From assembly GCF_029024305.1 (NCBI RefSeq), contig NZ_CP118974.1:682001-746000 (forward strand): 64,000 nucleotides of DNA, in the 5' to 3' direction. This stretch comes from Mammaliicoccus vitulinus (GTDB lineage Bacteria > Bacillota > Bacilli > Staphylococcales > Staphylococcaceae). The notes beneath the pieces were generated by a model. That model was not told where the DNA came from and searched no databases. It saw only the letters and a list, made by a program, of their open reading frames with translations. The position numbers were made by a program, and so were the translations under genes. This document shows, one piece after another, positions 1-8,855 of this stretch. Position 1 is the first letter of the stretch, and each line of letters opens with the position of its first letter.

Positions 1-1
1 A

Positions 2-454
2 CAAGCATATAATGCCACACCACGAGATTTACCTTTGCCTGTAATTTTCGATGTTAAAGAAGTGAAAGAAATGGTTGAAAAAGATCGGCATATTAAATCT
101 ATTTTAGAACAAGGTAGACAAGTAGATATAGCTATTTTCACAGTTGGAACAGTGAGAGATTCGTCCCTATTATTTAAACTTGGATTTTTGAATGAAGAAG
201 AAAAAGAAAGACTTAAGAAATCGGCAGTAGGAGATATATGCTCAAGATTTTATAATGAACATGGAGAAGAAGCAGATCAAGCAATTAATCAACGCACAAT
301 TGGAATTGAATTGGATGCATTAAAAGAAATTGAAAATAGTGTGTTAGTTGCTGGAGGCGAGCATAAAGTAGAAGCAATTAGAGGTGCACTTGAAGGTCAA
401 TTGAGCAATATTTTAATCACCGACCAGTACACAGCACAGGCATTAATCGATTGA
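2..454 (+). CDS. deoR: DeoR, SorC-family deoxynucleoside operon repressor (C-terminal part)
   Basis: The reading frame is open from the window edge to the TGA at 452-454, so this is the 3' part of a gene that begins upstream. What remains (about 150 residues) is the sugar-phosphate-sensing effector domain of SorC-type regulators: alternating helix and strand segments with conserved stretches such as FTVGTVRDSSLL and a late GGEHKVEAIRGAL segment typical of SorC C-termini. The DNA-binding helix-turn-helix is outside the window. It is followed after 84 bp by deoC, pdp and deoB; in Bacillus subtilis a SorC-family DeoR precedes dra(deoC)-nupC-pdp and responds to deoxyribose-5-phosphate. The same role here is inferred from that context. 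An apparent internal start (TTG at 35) is not meaningful because the frame continues to the edge. Confidence 0.8.
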   Translation, partial: QAYNATPRDLPLPVIFDVKEVKEMVEKDRHIKSILEQGRQVDIAIFTVGTVRDSSLLFKLGFLNEEEKERLKKSAVGDICSRFYNEHGEEADQAINQRTIGIELDALKEIENSVLVAGGEHKVEAIRGALEGQLSNILITDQYTAQALID

Positions 455-538
455 TGAACAAATTTTCTTGTATCATTTTACAAATGTTCAAAGCTCATTT
501 ATAATGAAGTTAATATAAAAATATTAGGAGGATTCAAT

Positions 539-1201
539 ATGTCATTAGCTAAATATATCGATCACACAGCTTTAAAACCAGATACAACTTTGGAACAAAT
601 TAATGCTTTATTAGAAGAAGCGAAAGAATATGGTTTCAAATCAGTATGTGTTAATCCTACACATGTTGCACATGCTAAAAAAGTTCTAGAAGGTTCAGAT
701 GTACTTGTATGTACTGTAATCGGATTTCCACTTGGCGCAACTACAAGTGAAGTTAAAGCATTCGAAACAGAAGATGCGATTAAAAAAGGTGCTTCAGAAG
801 TAGATATGGTCATTAACATTGGAGCATTGAAAGATGGTAGAGATGAAGATGTTAAAAAAGATATTGAAAGTGTCATTTCTGCAGCTAATGGCGTAACGAC
901 TAAAGTCATTATTGAAACTTCTTTATTAACAGACGCTGAAAAAGTAAGAGCTTGTGAATTAGCTTTAGCAGCTGGTGCAGATTTCGTTAAAACTTCAACT
1001 GGTTTCTCAACTGGTGGTGCAACTGCAGAAGATATCAAATTGATGAGAGAAACAGTAGGTCCAGATTTAGGCGTCAAAGCTTCTGGCGGTATCCGATCAT
1101 ACGAAGATGTTAAAACTATGATTGATAATGGTGCAACTCGTATTGGCGCTTCAGCAGGCGTGAAAATTTTAAAAGGTGAATCATCTGATTCAGATTACTA
1201 A
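539..1201 (+). CDS. deoC: Deoxyribose-phosphate aldolase
   Basis: Class I aldolase that cleaves 2-deoxyribose-5-phosphate to acetaldehyde and glyceraldehyde-3-phosphate, the exit step of deoxynucleoside catabolism in the cytoplasm. The 220-residue length is normal for the family. The Schiff-base lysine is K151 in FVKTSTGF, the second active-site lysine is K180 in VKASGGI, and the proton-relay aspartate lies in VDMVINIG near residue 89. An AGGAGG ribosome-binding site sits 8-9 bases before the ATG. It lies downstream of deoR and upstream of pdp and deoB, giving a coherent deo cluster. Confidence 0.97.
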   Translation: MSLAKYIDHTALKPDTTLEQINALLEEAKEYGFKSVCVNPTHVAHAKKVLEGSDVLVCTVIGFPLGATTSEVKAFETEDAIKKGASEVDMVINIGALKDGRDEDVKKDIESVISAANGVTTKVIIETSLLTDAEKVRACELALAAGADFVKTSTGFSTGGATAEDIKLMRETVGPDLGVKASGGIRSYEDVKTMIDNGATRIGASAGVKILKGESSDSDY

Positions 1202-1205
1202 AATT

Positions 1206-1228
1206 AAAGGTACTATTTTAGTACCTTT
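1206..1228 (+). terminator. Hairpin between deoC and pdp
   Basis: A perfect 10-bp stem (AAAGGTACTA with TAGTACCTTT) and 3-base loop begins 5 bases after the deoC stop and is followed by the T-rich TAATATTTT. It may be a weak or partial terminator, or an mRNA-stabilising stem, inside the deo cluster. Confidence 0.55.
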
Positions 1229-1243
1229 AATATTTTGTGATGA

Positions 1244-1258
1244 AGGTAAGCGTATTCA
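1244..1258 (+). promoter_or_regulatory. Possible CcpA (cre) site before pdp
   Basis: AGGTAAGCGTATTCA matches the cre consensus WTGNAANCGNWNNCA with one mismatch (G for T at position 2). It sits between deoC and pdp, a catabolic gene expected to be glucose-repressed. The match is short and degenerate, so this is only a candidate. Confidence 0.25.
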
Positions 1259-1282
1259 TTTATAAACTGGAGGGTAATAACT

Positions 1283-2584
1283 ATGAGAATGGTAGATGTA
1301 ATTGCAAAGAAACGTGACGGGAAAGCATTAACGAAAGAAGAAATTGAGTATTTTGTTAAAGGTTATACATCGGGAGAAATACCAGATTATCAAGCATCAA
1401 GTTTAGCAATGGCAATATACTTTCAAGATATGACTGATGATGAGCGTGCTCATTTAACAATGGCTATGGTTGAGTCAGGCGATCAAATCGACTTGTCAGA
1501 AATTGAAGGTATAAAAGTTGATAAACATTCTACAGGTGGAGTAGGAGATACAACTACGCTTGTGTTAGCACCATTAGTAGCAGCGCTTGATGTACCAGTT
1601 GCTAAGATGAGTGGTCGAGGTTTAGGTCATACAGGTGGTACGATTGATAAATTAGAAGCTGTTAAAGGTTTCCATGTAGAAATCACTGAACAAGATTTTA
1701 TCAATTTAGTTAATAAAGATAAAGTTGCAGTTATTGGTCAATCAGGCAATTTAACGCCGGCTGATAAAAAACTTTATAGCTTAAGAGATGTAACAGGAAC
1801 TGTGAACTCTATTCCGCTTATCGCTTCATCAATCATGAGTAAAAAGATTGCAGCCGGAGCAGACGCAATTGTATTAGATGTTAAAACAGGTGCTGGTGCA
1901 TTTATGAAGACAATTGAAGATTCTGAATTACTTGCGCATGCAATGGTTAAAATCGGGAATAATGTAGGTAGAAATACGATGGCCATCATTTCGGATATGA
2001 GCCAGCCTTTAGGAAGAGCAATCGGTAATGGATTAGAAGTAAAAGAAGCGATTGAAACATTAAAAGGTGAAGGACCAGAGGATTTAACGGAACTTGTATT
2101 AACTTTAGGATCTCAAATGGTTGTACTAGCTAAAAAAGCAGAAACTTTAGATGAAGCGAGAGAAAAACTTTTAGAAGTGATTCAAAATGGTAAAGCTTTA
2201 GAAAAATTCAAAGTATTCCTTGAAAACCAAGGTGGAGACGGATCAGTCGTAGAAGACTTATCTAAATTACCACAAGCTCAGTATACATTCGAAGTTAAAG
2301 CACAAGAATCAGGTTATGTATCTCATATCGTAGCTGATGAAATCGGAGTAGCTTCAATGCTCTTAGGTGCAGGTAGAGCAACAAAGGATGATATAATTGA
2401 CTTGGCAGTCGGTTTAGTATTAAATAAAAAAGTTGGAGATAAAGTTGAAAAAGGTGAATCGTTAGTTACTATTTATGCTAATAATAAAGATGTTGAAGAT
2501 GTAGAGTCTAAAATATTAGAGAACATCACAATTTCTGATGAACAAGTTCAACCAACTTTAATCCATAAAGTGATTACAGATTAG
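1283..2584 (+). CDS. pdp: Pyrimidine-nucleoside phosphorylase
   Basis: Phosphorolysis of uridine, thymidine and deoxyuridine to the free base and (deoxy)ribose-1-phosphate. The 433-residue length equals the Firmicutes Pdp type. The sequence carries the family signature [16 protein letters not shown] at about residue 115 and the phosphate-binding segment [11 protein letters not shown] near residue 81, with an N-terminal helical domain beginning [20 protein letters not shown] ribosome-binding site lies before the ATG. It hands (deoxy)ribose-1-phosphate to the next gene, phosphopentomutase, with only a few bases between them, so co-translation is likely. Confidence 0.97.
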   Translation: MRMVDVIAKKRDGKALTKEEIEYFVKGYTSGEIPDYQASSLAMAIYFQDMTDDERAHLTMAMVESGDQIDLSEIEGIKVDKHSTGGVGDTTTLVLAPLVAALDVPVAKMSGRGLGHTGGTIDKLEAVKGFHVEITEQDFINLVNKDKVAVIGQSGNLTPADKKLYSLRDVTGTVNSIPLIASSIMSKKIAAGADAIVLDVKTGAGAFMKTIEDSELLAHAMVKIGNNVGRNTMAIISDMSQPLGRAIGNGLEVKEAIETLKGEGPEDLTELVLTLGSQMVVLAKKAETLDEAREKLLEVIQNGKALEKFKVFLENQGGDGSVVEDLSKLPQAQYTFEVKAQESGYVSHIVADEIGVASMLLGAGRATKDDIIDLAVGLVLNKKVGDKVEKGESLVTIYANNKDVEDVESKILENITISDEQVQPTLIHKVITD

Positions 2585-2595
2585 GAGTGTGTCAA

Positions 2596-3780
2596 ATGAC
2601 AAACCGTTTTAAACGTATTCATTTAATAGTAATGGATTCAGTAGGAATAGGGGAAGCACCAGATGCTAAAGCATTCGGTGACGAAGGTTCACATACATTA
2701 AAACATACACTTGAAGGTTTTAATGAAACTTTGCCTAACCTTGAAAAATTAGGACTAGGCAATATAGCTGATTTACCAGTTGTTAATAAAGTGGATCAGC
2801 CAGAAGCTTTTTACACTAAATTAAGTGAAGCTTCAGTAGGCAAAGATACAATGACAGGACATTGGGAAATCATGGGCTTAAATATCGATAAACCATTTAA
2901 AGTTTATCCAGAAGGTTTTCCAGAAGAGTTAGTTAAAGAAATTGAATCAATGACTGGTAGAAAAGTTGTCGCTAATAAACCAGCTTCTGGTACAGAGATT
3001 ATCGATGAATATGGTAAACATCAAATGGAAACAGGCGATTTAATTGTTTATACTTCAGCAGACCCAGTCTTACAAATTGCTGCTCATGAAGATGTTATTC
3101 CTTTAGAAGAATTATATGATATTTGTGAGAAAGTAAGAGAATTAACAAAAGATCCAAAATATTTAATAGGTAGAATTATTGCACGTCCATATGTAGGAGA
3201 ACCAGGTAATTTCACAAGAACTTCAAATAGACATGACTATGCATTGAAACCATTTGGCGAAACAGTTATGAATACTTTGAAAGATGCTGACTATGATGTT
3301 ATCGCAATCGGTAAAATTAATGACATCTATGATGGCGAAGGCGTTACAAAATCTATTAGAACAAAAGATAACATGGATGGCATGGATAAACTTATCGATG
3401 TTGTGAAAAGTGATTTTACAGGAATCAGTTTCTTAAACTTAGTTGATTTCGATGCTTTATATGGTCATAGAAGAGATAAAGAAGGCTATGCTCAAGCTAT
3501 TAAAGAGTTTGACAATCGACTAGAAGAGCTACAATCTGTCTTGCAAGAAGATGATTTAGTCATCATTACTGCTGACCACGGCAATGATCCAACGGCGCCT
3601 GGAACAGATCATACACGTGAATATGTACCGTTATTAATATTTAGTCCAAGTATAAATGAGTATCGTGAATTATCTGGAGATAATACATTTAGCTCAATTG
3701 GTGCAACAATTGCCGATAACTTTAAAGTAACATTACCTAAATTCGGGAAAAGTTATTTAAAGGAAATGGGGATTAAGTAA
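2596..3780 (+). CDS. deoB: Phosphopentomutase
   Basis: Interconverts (deoxy)ribose-1-phosphate and 5-phosphate, linking Pdp to DeoC. Alkaline-phosphatase superfamily: N-terminal metal aspartate in [10 protein letters not shown], phospho-threonine in [11 protein letters not shown], later metal ligands in [11 protein letters not shown] and [18 protein letters not shown]. The ATG at 2596 (giving 394 residues) is preferred over an in-frame GTG at 2587, because TTAGGAG just after the pdp stop is correctly spaced to the ATG and overlaps the GTG. The stop codon overlaps the ATG of the next gene by one base. Confidence 0.96.
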   Translation: MTNRFKRIHLIVMDSVGIGEAPDAKAFGDEGSHTLKHTLEGFNETLPNLEKLGLGNIADLPVVNKVDQPEAFYTKLSEASVGKDTMTGHWEIMGLNIDKPFKVYPEGFPEELVKEIESMTGRKVVANKPASGTEIIDEYGKHQMETGDLIVYTSADPVLQIAAHEDVIPLEELYDICEKVRELTKDPKYLIGRIIARPYVGEPGNFTRTSNRHDYALKPFGETVMNTLKDADYDVIAIGKINDIYDGEGVTKSIRTKDNMDGMDKLIDVVKSDFTGISFLNLVDFDALYGHRRDKEGYAQAIKEFDNRLEELQSVLQEDDLVIITADHGNDPTAPGTDHTREYVPLLIFSPSINEYRELSGDNTFSSIGATIADNFKVTLPKFGKSYLKEMGIK

Positions 3781-4130
3781 TGAAATGGGTTAGACGAATT
3801 TTTGGAATAGGATTTACTTTTGCTGGTGTTATGCATTTTGTAAGATCAGAAGGTTTTGAAGCTATTGTACCAAGTTATTTACCATTTAAAAAAGCGATTA
3901 TTTGGATAACTGGCGTAATGGAAATCATATTTGGTTTACTTCTAATATTGAAAAAGCCAAGTGAGCTAACTAAAAAACTAATCGAATGGTTCTTAGTAGC
4001 AGTATTTCCAGCAAACGTTTATATGGCACAAAAAAATATTCCATTAAACGGCAAAGTATTACCAAAATGGGCATTGTGGGGAAGACTACCTTTACAATAT
4101 GTACTCATTAAATTAGTAAGAAAAATGTAA
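3780..4130 (+). CDS. DoxX-like small membrane protein
   Basis: A 116-residue integral membrane protein with about four hydrophobic segments (roughly residues 5-20, 38-58, 68-82 and 95-110), an N-terminal RRIFGIGFTFAGVMHF segment and a VFPANVYMA motif as seen in DoxX or DoxD-related proteins. No catalytic residues are recognisable and its function is unknown. Its ATG shares the last base of the deoB stop (TAATG), so it is translationally coupled to deoxynucleoside catabolism; whether that coupling is functional is not known. A strong bidirectional terminator follows directly. Confidence 0.8.
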   Translation: MKWVRRIFGIGFTFAGVMHFVRSEGFEAIVPSYLPFKKAIIWITGVMEIIFGLLLILKKPSELTKKLIEWFLVAVFPANVYMAQKNIPLNGKVLPKWALWGRLPLQYVLIKLVRKM

Positions 4131-4179
4131 AATAAAAGATCTCCTCACTAGGCTTAACCTAATGAGGAGATCTTTTATT
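4131..4179. terminator. Bidirectional terminator between the deo cluster and luxS
   Basis: A 17-bp inverted repeat (AATAAAAGATCTCCTCA with its complement) has A-tracts on one side and T-tracts on the other, placed between two convergent genes. It can terminate both the deo transcript and luxS. Confidence 0.9.
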
Positions 4180-4182
4180 TTA

Positions 4183-4650
4183 TTAATCTTCTTTAAAAAT
4201 ATTTTTCCAGCTCTCTTTTTTAGCTAAAAATTCAGTTGCTAATTGTTGAGCGCCTTCTAATGAGTGACTTGCAGCCCAACCGCATTGTACTTCATTACAA
4301 GCTGGCACTTCAGTTGCTTTTTCAACATCTTTCAATGTTTTTTCTAAAATAGAAAGTACATCGTCATAATCGTCATGGTTTATAAATGAAGCATAGAAAC
4401 CTGTTTGACAACCCATTGGACTTACGTCTACTACTTTGTCAGTATGGTTTCTAATGTTTTCTGCCATTAAATGTTCTAATGAGTGTAATGCAGGCATTTC
4501 CATATGTTCTTTGTTTGGTTGTTTGAAACGAATATCATATTTATGAATAACATCACCATTTTGTCCTTCTTTGATTCCAGCAAGTCTTACAAATGGTGCG
4601 TCTACTATCGTATGATCTAAATTAAAACTTTCAACATTCATTTTTGTCAT
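4183..4650 (-). CDS. luxS: S-ribosylhomocysteine lyase (AI-2 synthase)
   Basis: Converts S-ribosylhomocysteine to homocysteine and DPD, the precursor of autoinducer-2, in the activated methyl cycle. The 155-residue length is typical. The metal-binding motif HSLEH gives H56, E59 and H60, and the third metal ligand is C123 in EVQCGW; the active-site cysteine region is [10 protein letters not shown] (C81). An AGGAGG ribosome-binding site is well spaced from the ATG at 4650. It is a single-gene unit convergent with the deo cluster. Its methionine-cycle role fits the SAM-riboswitch operon about 700 bp away. Confidence 0.98.
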   Translation of the reverse strand: MTKMNVESFNLDHTIVDAPFVRLAGIKEGQNGDVIHKYDIRFKQPNKEHMEMPALHSLEHLMAENIRNHTDKVVDVSPMGCQTGFYASFINHDDYDDVLSILEKTLKDVEKATEVPACNEVQCGWAASHSLEGAQQLATEFLAKKESWKNIFKED

Positions 4651-4786
4651 GAAGATTCCTCCTTTGATTTCGGATTGATTATATCAACTAAGTTTTGAAA
4701 AAACAATCAATTCAGATTTCTTTTACTTTCTTTATGTGTTACTTTATAAGATAATATAATAAATTATTCTGAAATTAGGTGAAGAG

Positions 4787-5329
4787 ATGGAAAGGTTACA
4801 AGTAGTCCCTTACGACAGTATATGGCAACATCTTTTTCTTGAAGAGAAAAAACATTTACAGTCGTTATTGAAAGAACATAGTATAAACATAGAACATATT
4901 GGGTCAACGGCAATTCCTGGATTATCTGCGAAGCCGATTATAGATATATTAATAGTGGTAAAAGATAGTAAAGCTATTGATGCGTTTACTCAAGAATTAT
5001 CAGCTTTAGGATATGAATCTAAAGGTGAACGTGGTGTCATCGGAAATAGGTACTTTAAAAAATACGATAATTATGGAGAGGTTTCTCACCACTTACATAT
5101 ATATGATGAAGATAGTCCACATATATTAAGATTATTATCTTTTAGAGATTATTTAAGAACTTTTAACGGAGAGAGAGAAAGATATAGTCGTTTAAAACAT
5201 GATTTAGTTGTCGATTATCCTGGTGATAGTGACGAATACTATAAAGGTAAAGATAGTATGATTAAAGAGTTTGAGAAAAAAGCAGAGAAATGGTATTTAA
5301 AGTCAAATGATATTGCGACAAATCATTGA
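4787..5329 (+). CDS. GrpB family (UPF0157) nucleotidyltransferase-fold protein
   Basis: A 180-residue cytoplasmic protein with the GrpB/UPF0157 signature HIGSTAIPGLSAKPIID near residues 36-53, preceded by VVPYDSIW and followed by YESKGERGVIGNRYF and HHLHIY. Family members have a nucleotidyltransferase-like fold; the substrate of this one is unknown. The ATG follows AGGTGAAG. It stands alone between luxS and the SAM riboswitch. Confidence 0.85.
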   Translation: MERLQVVPYDSIWQHLFLEEKKHLQSLLKEHSINIEHIGSTAIPGLSAKPIIDILIVVKDSKAIDAFTQELSALGYESKGERGVIGNRYFKKYDNYGEVSHHLHIYDEDSPHILRLLSFRDYLRTFNGERERYSRLKHDLVVDYPGDSDEYYKGKDSMIKEFEKKAEKWYLKSNDIATNH

Positions 5330-5375
5330 CATATCCGAGTGGTAAGGTTAGAATTAAAATCAAATTTCATACGTA

Positions 5376-5469
5376 TTATCAAGAGTGACTGAGGGAAGGG
5401 CCCGATGAAGTCCAGCAACCTCCTATGATGGAAAGGTGCCAATTCCTACAGTTGTTAACTGGAAGATAA
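5376..5469 (+). ncRNA. SAM-I (S-box) riboswitch aptamer
   Basis: The segment shows the S-box core in order: TTATCAAGAG, GAGGGA, the GCCCGATGAAG segment, CAGCAACC, AAGGTGCCAATTCC, and a closing GATAA that pairs with TTATC at 5376-5380 to form P1. It binds S-adenosylmethionine and normally switches expression off when SAM is high. It lies directly upstream of the M20 hydrolase and ATP-grasp pair, so those genes are predicted to be induced when methionine or SAM is low. Confidence 0.93.
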
Positions 5470-5479
5470 ATGATCGATT

Positions 5480-5512
5480 GGCGCACTCCTTACAAAGTAG
5501 TGCGCCTTTATA
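5480..5512 (+). terminator. Expression-platform terminator of the SAM riboswitch
   Basis: GGCGCACT pairs with AGTGCGCC across a short arm, followed by TTTATATT. It begins 11 bases after P1 of the aptamer and ends about 20 bases before the start codon of the M20 gene, the usual place for an S-box terminator. The U-tract is short, so efficiency may be moderate. Confidence 0.75.
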
Positions 5513-5531
5513 TTGGAAAGGTGAATCGTTA

Positions 5532-6719
5532 ATGAGCAATTTATCACAAAATATTATAAATTATATAGAACAGAATAAGCACCTGTATTTATCAATGAGT
5601 CATCAAATTCATGAACGTCCTGAACTAGGGAATGAAGAAGTTTTTGCATCTCGATTATTAAGTGATCAATTGAAAAGTCATCATTTTAAAATAGAGAAAA
5701 ACATTGCGAATCATCCAACAGGTTTCATTGCGACATATGATTCAAACAAAGAAGGACCAACGATTGCTTATTTAGCTGAATACGATGCACTACCTGGACT
5801 AGGTCATGCGTGTGGCCATAACATTATCGGAACGTCTAGTGTTTTAGCCGGTATAAGTTTGTCTAAAGTTGTGGATCAAGTAGGTGGTAAAGTCGTTGTA
5901 CTAGGTTGTCCAGCTGAAGAAGGCGGTATTAACGGTAGTGCCAAAGCGAGTTATGTTAAAGCAGGCGTTATAGATAACATCGATGTCGCGCTAATGGTAC
6001 ATCCAGGGCATGAGACTTATGTAACAGTGCCTTCACTGGCTGTTGACGTATTTGATGTGAAGTTCTATGGAAAAAGTGCGCATGCTTCTGAGAACGCTTT
6101 TGAAGCTGTAAATGCACTCGATGCTATGTTGTCATTTTTTAATGGGGTAAGTATGTTAAGACAACAAATTAAAAAAACAGATAAAGTACATGGCGTTATT
6201 TTAAATGGGGGAGAAGCGGCGAATATTATTCCTGATTTCACGCATGCACGCTTCTATACACGTGCGACTTCTCGTAAACAATTAGATATGCTGACAGATA
6301 AAGTACGTAAAATAGCTGAAGGGGCAGCTATACAAACGGGTGGTACATATGAATTACGACCAATACAAAATGGTGTGAATGAATTCATTATTAATAAACC
6401 TCTAGATGAATTGTTTAGAAAACACGCTGAAAAAATTGGTGAAGCAGTAATTGATGATGATTTTGGTTTCGGTTCGACAGATACAGGGAATGTAAGTCAT
6501 ATCGTACCGACTATACATCCACACATTAAAATAGGACCATCTAATCTAGTCGGCCACACGAAAGAATTTTGTCAGGCAGCTGCCAGTAAGCAAGGCGATA
6601 AAGCATTAATAAGCGGTGCGAAAATATTAGCCTCAATGGGTTTAGAGCTTATAGAAAACGCGTCCCTTAGAAATGAAATTATCGAGCATCATCAAACGTT
6701 AAGGGAGAACTTATTATGA
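5532..6719 (+). CDS. M20 family metallohydrolase (AbgB-like amidohydrolase)
   Basis: A 395-residue cytoplasmic zinc hydrolase. Metal-site motifs are HERPELGNEE (about residue 26), EYDALPGLGHACGHN (about residue 80), CPAEEGG (about residue 125) and MVHPGHET (about residue 157), with a central dimerisation domain. The family cleaves N-acyl amino acids, aminobenzoyl-glutamate or small dipeptides. The frame stays open to 5436 inside the riboswitch, but the true start is the ATG at 5532, which has GGAAAGGTG before it. It overlaps the next gene by 4 bases (ATGA). Control by a SAM riboswitch and pairing with a dipeptide ligase suggest a methionine-containing amide or dipeptide as substrate; that is inference. 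Confidence 0.9.
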   Translation: MSNLSQNIINYIEQNKHLYLSMSHQIHERPELGNEEVFASRLLSDQLKSHHFKIEKNIANHPTGFIATYDSNKEGPTIAYLAEYDALPGLGHACGHNIIGTSSVLAGISLSKVVDQVGGKVVVLGCPAEEGGINGSAKASYVKAGVIDNIDVALMVHPGHETYVTVPSLAVDVFDVKFYGKSAHASENAFEAVNALDAMLSFFNGVSMLRQQIKKTDKVHGVILNGGEAANIIPDFTHARFYTRATSRKQLDMLTDKVRKIAEGAAIQTGGTYELRPIQNGVNEFIINKPLDELFRKHAEKIGEAVIDDDFGFGSTDTGNVSHIVPTIHPHIKIGPSNLVGHTKEFCQAAASKQGDKALISGAKILASMGLELIENASLRNEIIEHHQTLRENLL

Positions 6720-7909
6720 AAAATGAGTATGGGAAGCCACTAACATTAACACTTAAAGATTTGTATGGAGATTATGTCGTTTATAATTCGAGACCTTCAT
6801 ATGAAGATAATCCATGGTTAACAACTGAAGAAGCACAATCCGATTTTTTAACTGCTAGAGAATTAATCATAAGTAATATGCCTATGATCGTTCATGAAGC
6901 ATGTTTAACCAATAATGTTAAAAGTTTATTAAAATTAGTAAATGTGGAAATTCCAGATAATATTTATACTTATAAAGACAGAGAGAGTTATGAGAATTTA
7001 ATTCAACAATTAACCCGTGATAATAAGAAAATATTTTTCCAATATATTCATGGAGAACATTTGTGTGAAGATGACTTATATGCAGTCCATAAATCACGGT
7101 TTATAGACTTAAATAATAAATCTAAATTAGACCAATGGACAGATGGTAAATATTTACCTAAGCGAGAAATAGTAAATAGTAAAGACTTTGAAGAAAAAAT
7201 GAAAAGTTGGAAACTACCAGTCGTTCTTAAACCAGGTGATGAGTTGCCCACTGCCGGCGGTTACGGCGTGATGATATGTTATAATGAAGAAGACTTACAA
7301 AAAGCAATAGCACGCATTAAAGAAGCTACTGACACAAAGCAAATTATCATTGAGCAATTTATAGAAGAAATCGAAAATTATTGTGTGCAATATGCATATA
7401 GTGAAAAAACAGGTATTCAATATATAGGCGCTGTAAAACAACTCACGGATAAATATGGCTTTTATAATGGCAACATCAATTCAAAAGAAGTACCGAAAAG
7501 TGTAATAGATGCAGGGTGCGAAATTATGAAAAAAGGTGTAGAGCACGGGTATAAAGGCGTTTCAGGTTTTGACCTATTAATCGATAAAGATGAACAAATA
7601 TTTGCGATTGATTTAAACTTTAGACAAAATGGCTCAACGAGCATGCTTTTACTTAAAGAACGATTGAACAAAGGATTCCACAAATTTTTAAGTTATCACG
7701 CTAAAGGGGATAATACACATTTTATAAATACAATCAAAAAATACATCGAAGAAGGATATTTATATCCACTTTCTTACTATGATGGAGATTACTTTGGTAA
7801 AGGTAAAGTGAAGTCAAGATTTGCTGGAATATGGCATGCAGAAAACGAATCTAAAGCTTTAGAAAGAGAACAATCATTTCTTGAAGAACTAAGTAAAAAC
7901 AGCGAATAA
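6716..7909 (+). CDS. ldmS: ATP-grasp L-amino acid ligase (LdmS-like)
   Basis: A 397-residue ATP-grasp protein: nucleotide-binding lysine in VVLKPGDELPTAGGYGV (about residue 173), an IIEQFIEE hinge strand, and the metal-binding IDLNFRQNGST (about residue 303). In S. aureus an ATP-grasp ligase at the same chromosomal place, behind a SAM-I riboswitch and an M20 hydrolase, has been described as an L-aspartate-L-methionine ligase (LdmS). I assign the name from this recalled context and domain match rather than from an alignment. The ATG overlaps the M20 stop by 4 bases, so the two are translationally coupled. The pair may make and break a methionine dipeptide. Confidence 0.75.
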   Translation: MKNEYGKPLTLTLKDLYGDYVVYNSRPSYEDNPWLTTEEAQSDFLTARELIISNMPMIVHEACLTNNVKSLLKLVNVEIPDNIYTYKDRESYENLIQQLTRDNKKIFFQYIHGEHLCEDDLYAVHKSRFIDLNNKSKLDQWTDGKYLPKREIVNSKDFEEKMKSWKLPVVLKPGDELPTAGGYGVMICYNEEDLQKAIARIKEATDTKQIIIEQFIEEIENYCVQYAYSEKTGIQYIGAVKQLTDKYGFYNGNINSKEVPKSVIDAGCEIMKKGVEHGYKGVSGFDLLIDKDEQIFAIDLNFRQNGSTSMLLLKERLNKGFHKFLSYHAKGDNTHFINTIKKYIEEGYLYPLSYYDGDYFGKGKVKSRFAGIWHAENESKALEREQSFLEELSKNSE

Positions 7910-8006
7910 AAATTTTTCTTCATTTAATGTAATTTTTATTGACTTATACCTTTTAACTATACTATATTTTATTGGGATTAAATATAAAAATAAGGGTGGT
8001 ATGACA

Positions 8007-8669
8007 ATGGCTATCCAGGATATGTCTATGTTCAAACAAATATTAGCTAAAGAAAAATTTTACGTTGTTTTAATTGATCGCAAGATTCTAAGAGATGAAA
8101 ATACAGACAACCGTCTTATTTGGTCAAAAAAAGAATTTGCTGAATCATATTTAAAAGAGTTTAACATAACTCAATATGATAAAATTATGGAATTAGACCT
8201 AGACAGATTTGTAACATATGAAATGGATGACATTCTAGATGAAGAAGATAAATTCATCATAGAAAAATATGAAAATAACAAGGGAATAGAATTAGAAGCA
8301 ATTTCATTTATTGAAGAAATTATGAGTGAACTAGATGATATCCGAATTGAAGAGTTTGCAGAAGATATTTGTTATGAAAGTTATGTATACGGGTTAACAG
8401 TTAAGGGGCAAAAACAATTCATCATTGTATCAGAAGAAGATGCAAGTTTGCCGAACATGATGACTGTTTGGAGTACACGTAAACTCGCTGAAAAAGTACA
8501 ACGTGATGACTTTGAAGAATACGATATTATCGAAGTAGAAACAGAAGTATTTGAAGAATGGTTAGAAGACTTGAAACAAGAAAATATCGCTTTAGGTATT
8601 AACTTGAAATCAGGTATGATTGGTACAATTACAGATCCAAAAGCAGTATTAAAAGCAATGCCTTGCTAG
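8007..8669 (+). CDS. DUF2750-like acidic cytoplasmic protein
   Basis: A 220-residue soluble acidic protein with no membrane segment. The C-terminal half (from about residue 125: VYGLTVKGQKQFIIVSEED, TVWSTRKLAEKVQ, VFEEWLEDL, GINL) resembles DUF2750, whose function is unknown. I recognise no catalytic motif. The ATG at 8007 is preferred to the in-frame ATG at 8001 because AAGGGTGG ends one base before 8001 but seven before 8007. It has its own terminator, so it is not part of the downstream cassette. Confidence 0.7.
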   Translation: MAIQDMSMFKQILAKEKFYVVLIDRKILRDENTDNRLIWSKKEFAESYLKEFNITQYDKIMELDLDRFVTYEMDDILDEEDKFIIEKYENNKGIELEAISFIEEIMSELDDIRIEEFAEDICYESYVYGLTVKGQKQFIIVSEEDASLPNMMTVWSTRKLAEKVQRDDFEEYDIIEVETEVFEEWLEDLKQENIALGINLKSGMIGTITDPKAVLKAMPC

Positions 8670-8695
8670 AAAATTAAACAAACTAATAGTGATTT

Positions 8696-8735
8696 AAAAA
8701 GACTTTTGCTAAATAGCAACAGTCTTTTTTTGTTT
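8696..8735 (+). terminator. Terminator after the DUF2750-like gene
   Basis: AAAAAGACT-TTGCT pairs with AGCAA-AGTCTTTTT around an AAAT loop, then a T-run. Confidence 0.9.
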
Positions 8736-8780
8736 TATTAATTAATTGTAATTAATTAATAATATAATATTATCCGATTA

Positions 8781-8809
8781 TTGTAAAAATGCTTACAAGG
8801 TATTATAAT
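8781..8809 (+). promoter_or_regulatory. Promoter of the export cassette with an overlapping dyad operator
   Basis: A -35 TTGTAA (8781-8786), a 17-base spacer and a perfect -10 TATAAT (8804-8809) lie 46 bp before the first start codon. The -35 is also the left arm of TTGTAA-N6-TTACAA (8781-8798), a perfect 6+6 dyad across the -35 and spacer, the position expected of a repressor operator. Confidence 0.65.
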
Positions 8810-8855
8810 ATTTCCAACATCATGATGGAATAAATTAGGGAAGAAAGTGATTTGT

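Noticed and set aside
562-1077. Long minus-strand open frame inside deoC
   Set aside because: Antisense shadow of a well-identified gene; low-complexity Ser, Thr, Ala product without start signals. The same applies to the other antisense frames inside housekeeping genes.
5436-5531. N-terminal extension of the M20 hydrolase
   Set aside because: The extension is the 3' part of the SAM-I aptamer and its terminator; the ribosome-binding site is directly before the ATG at 5532.
8847-8855. GTG start for the secreted protein
   Set aside because: It lies within the ribosome-binding region and would place charged residues before the signal peptide; the ATG at 8856 gives a canonical signal peptide.
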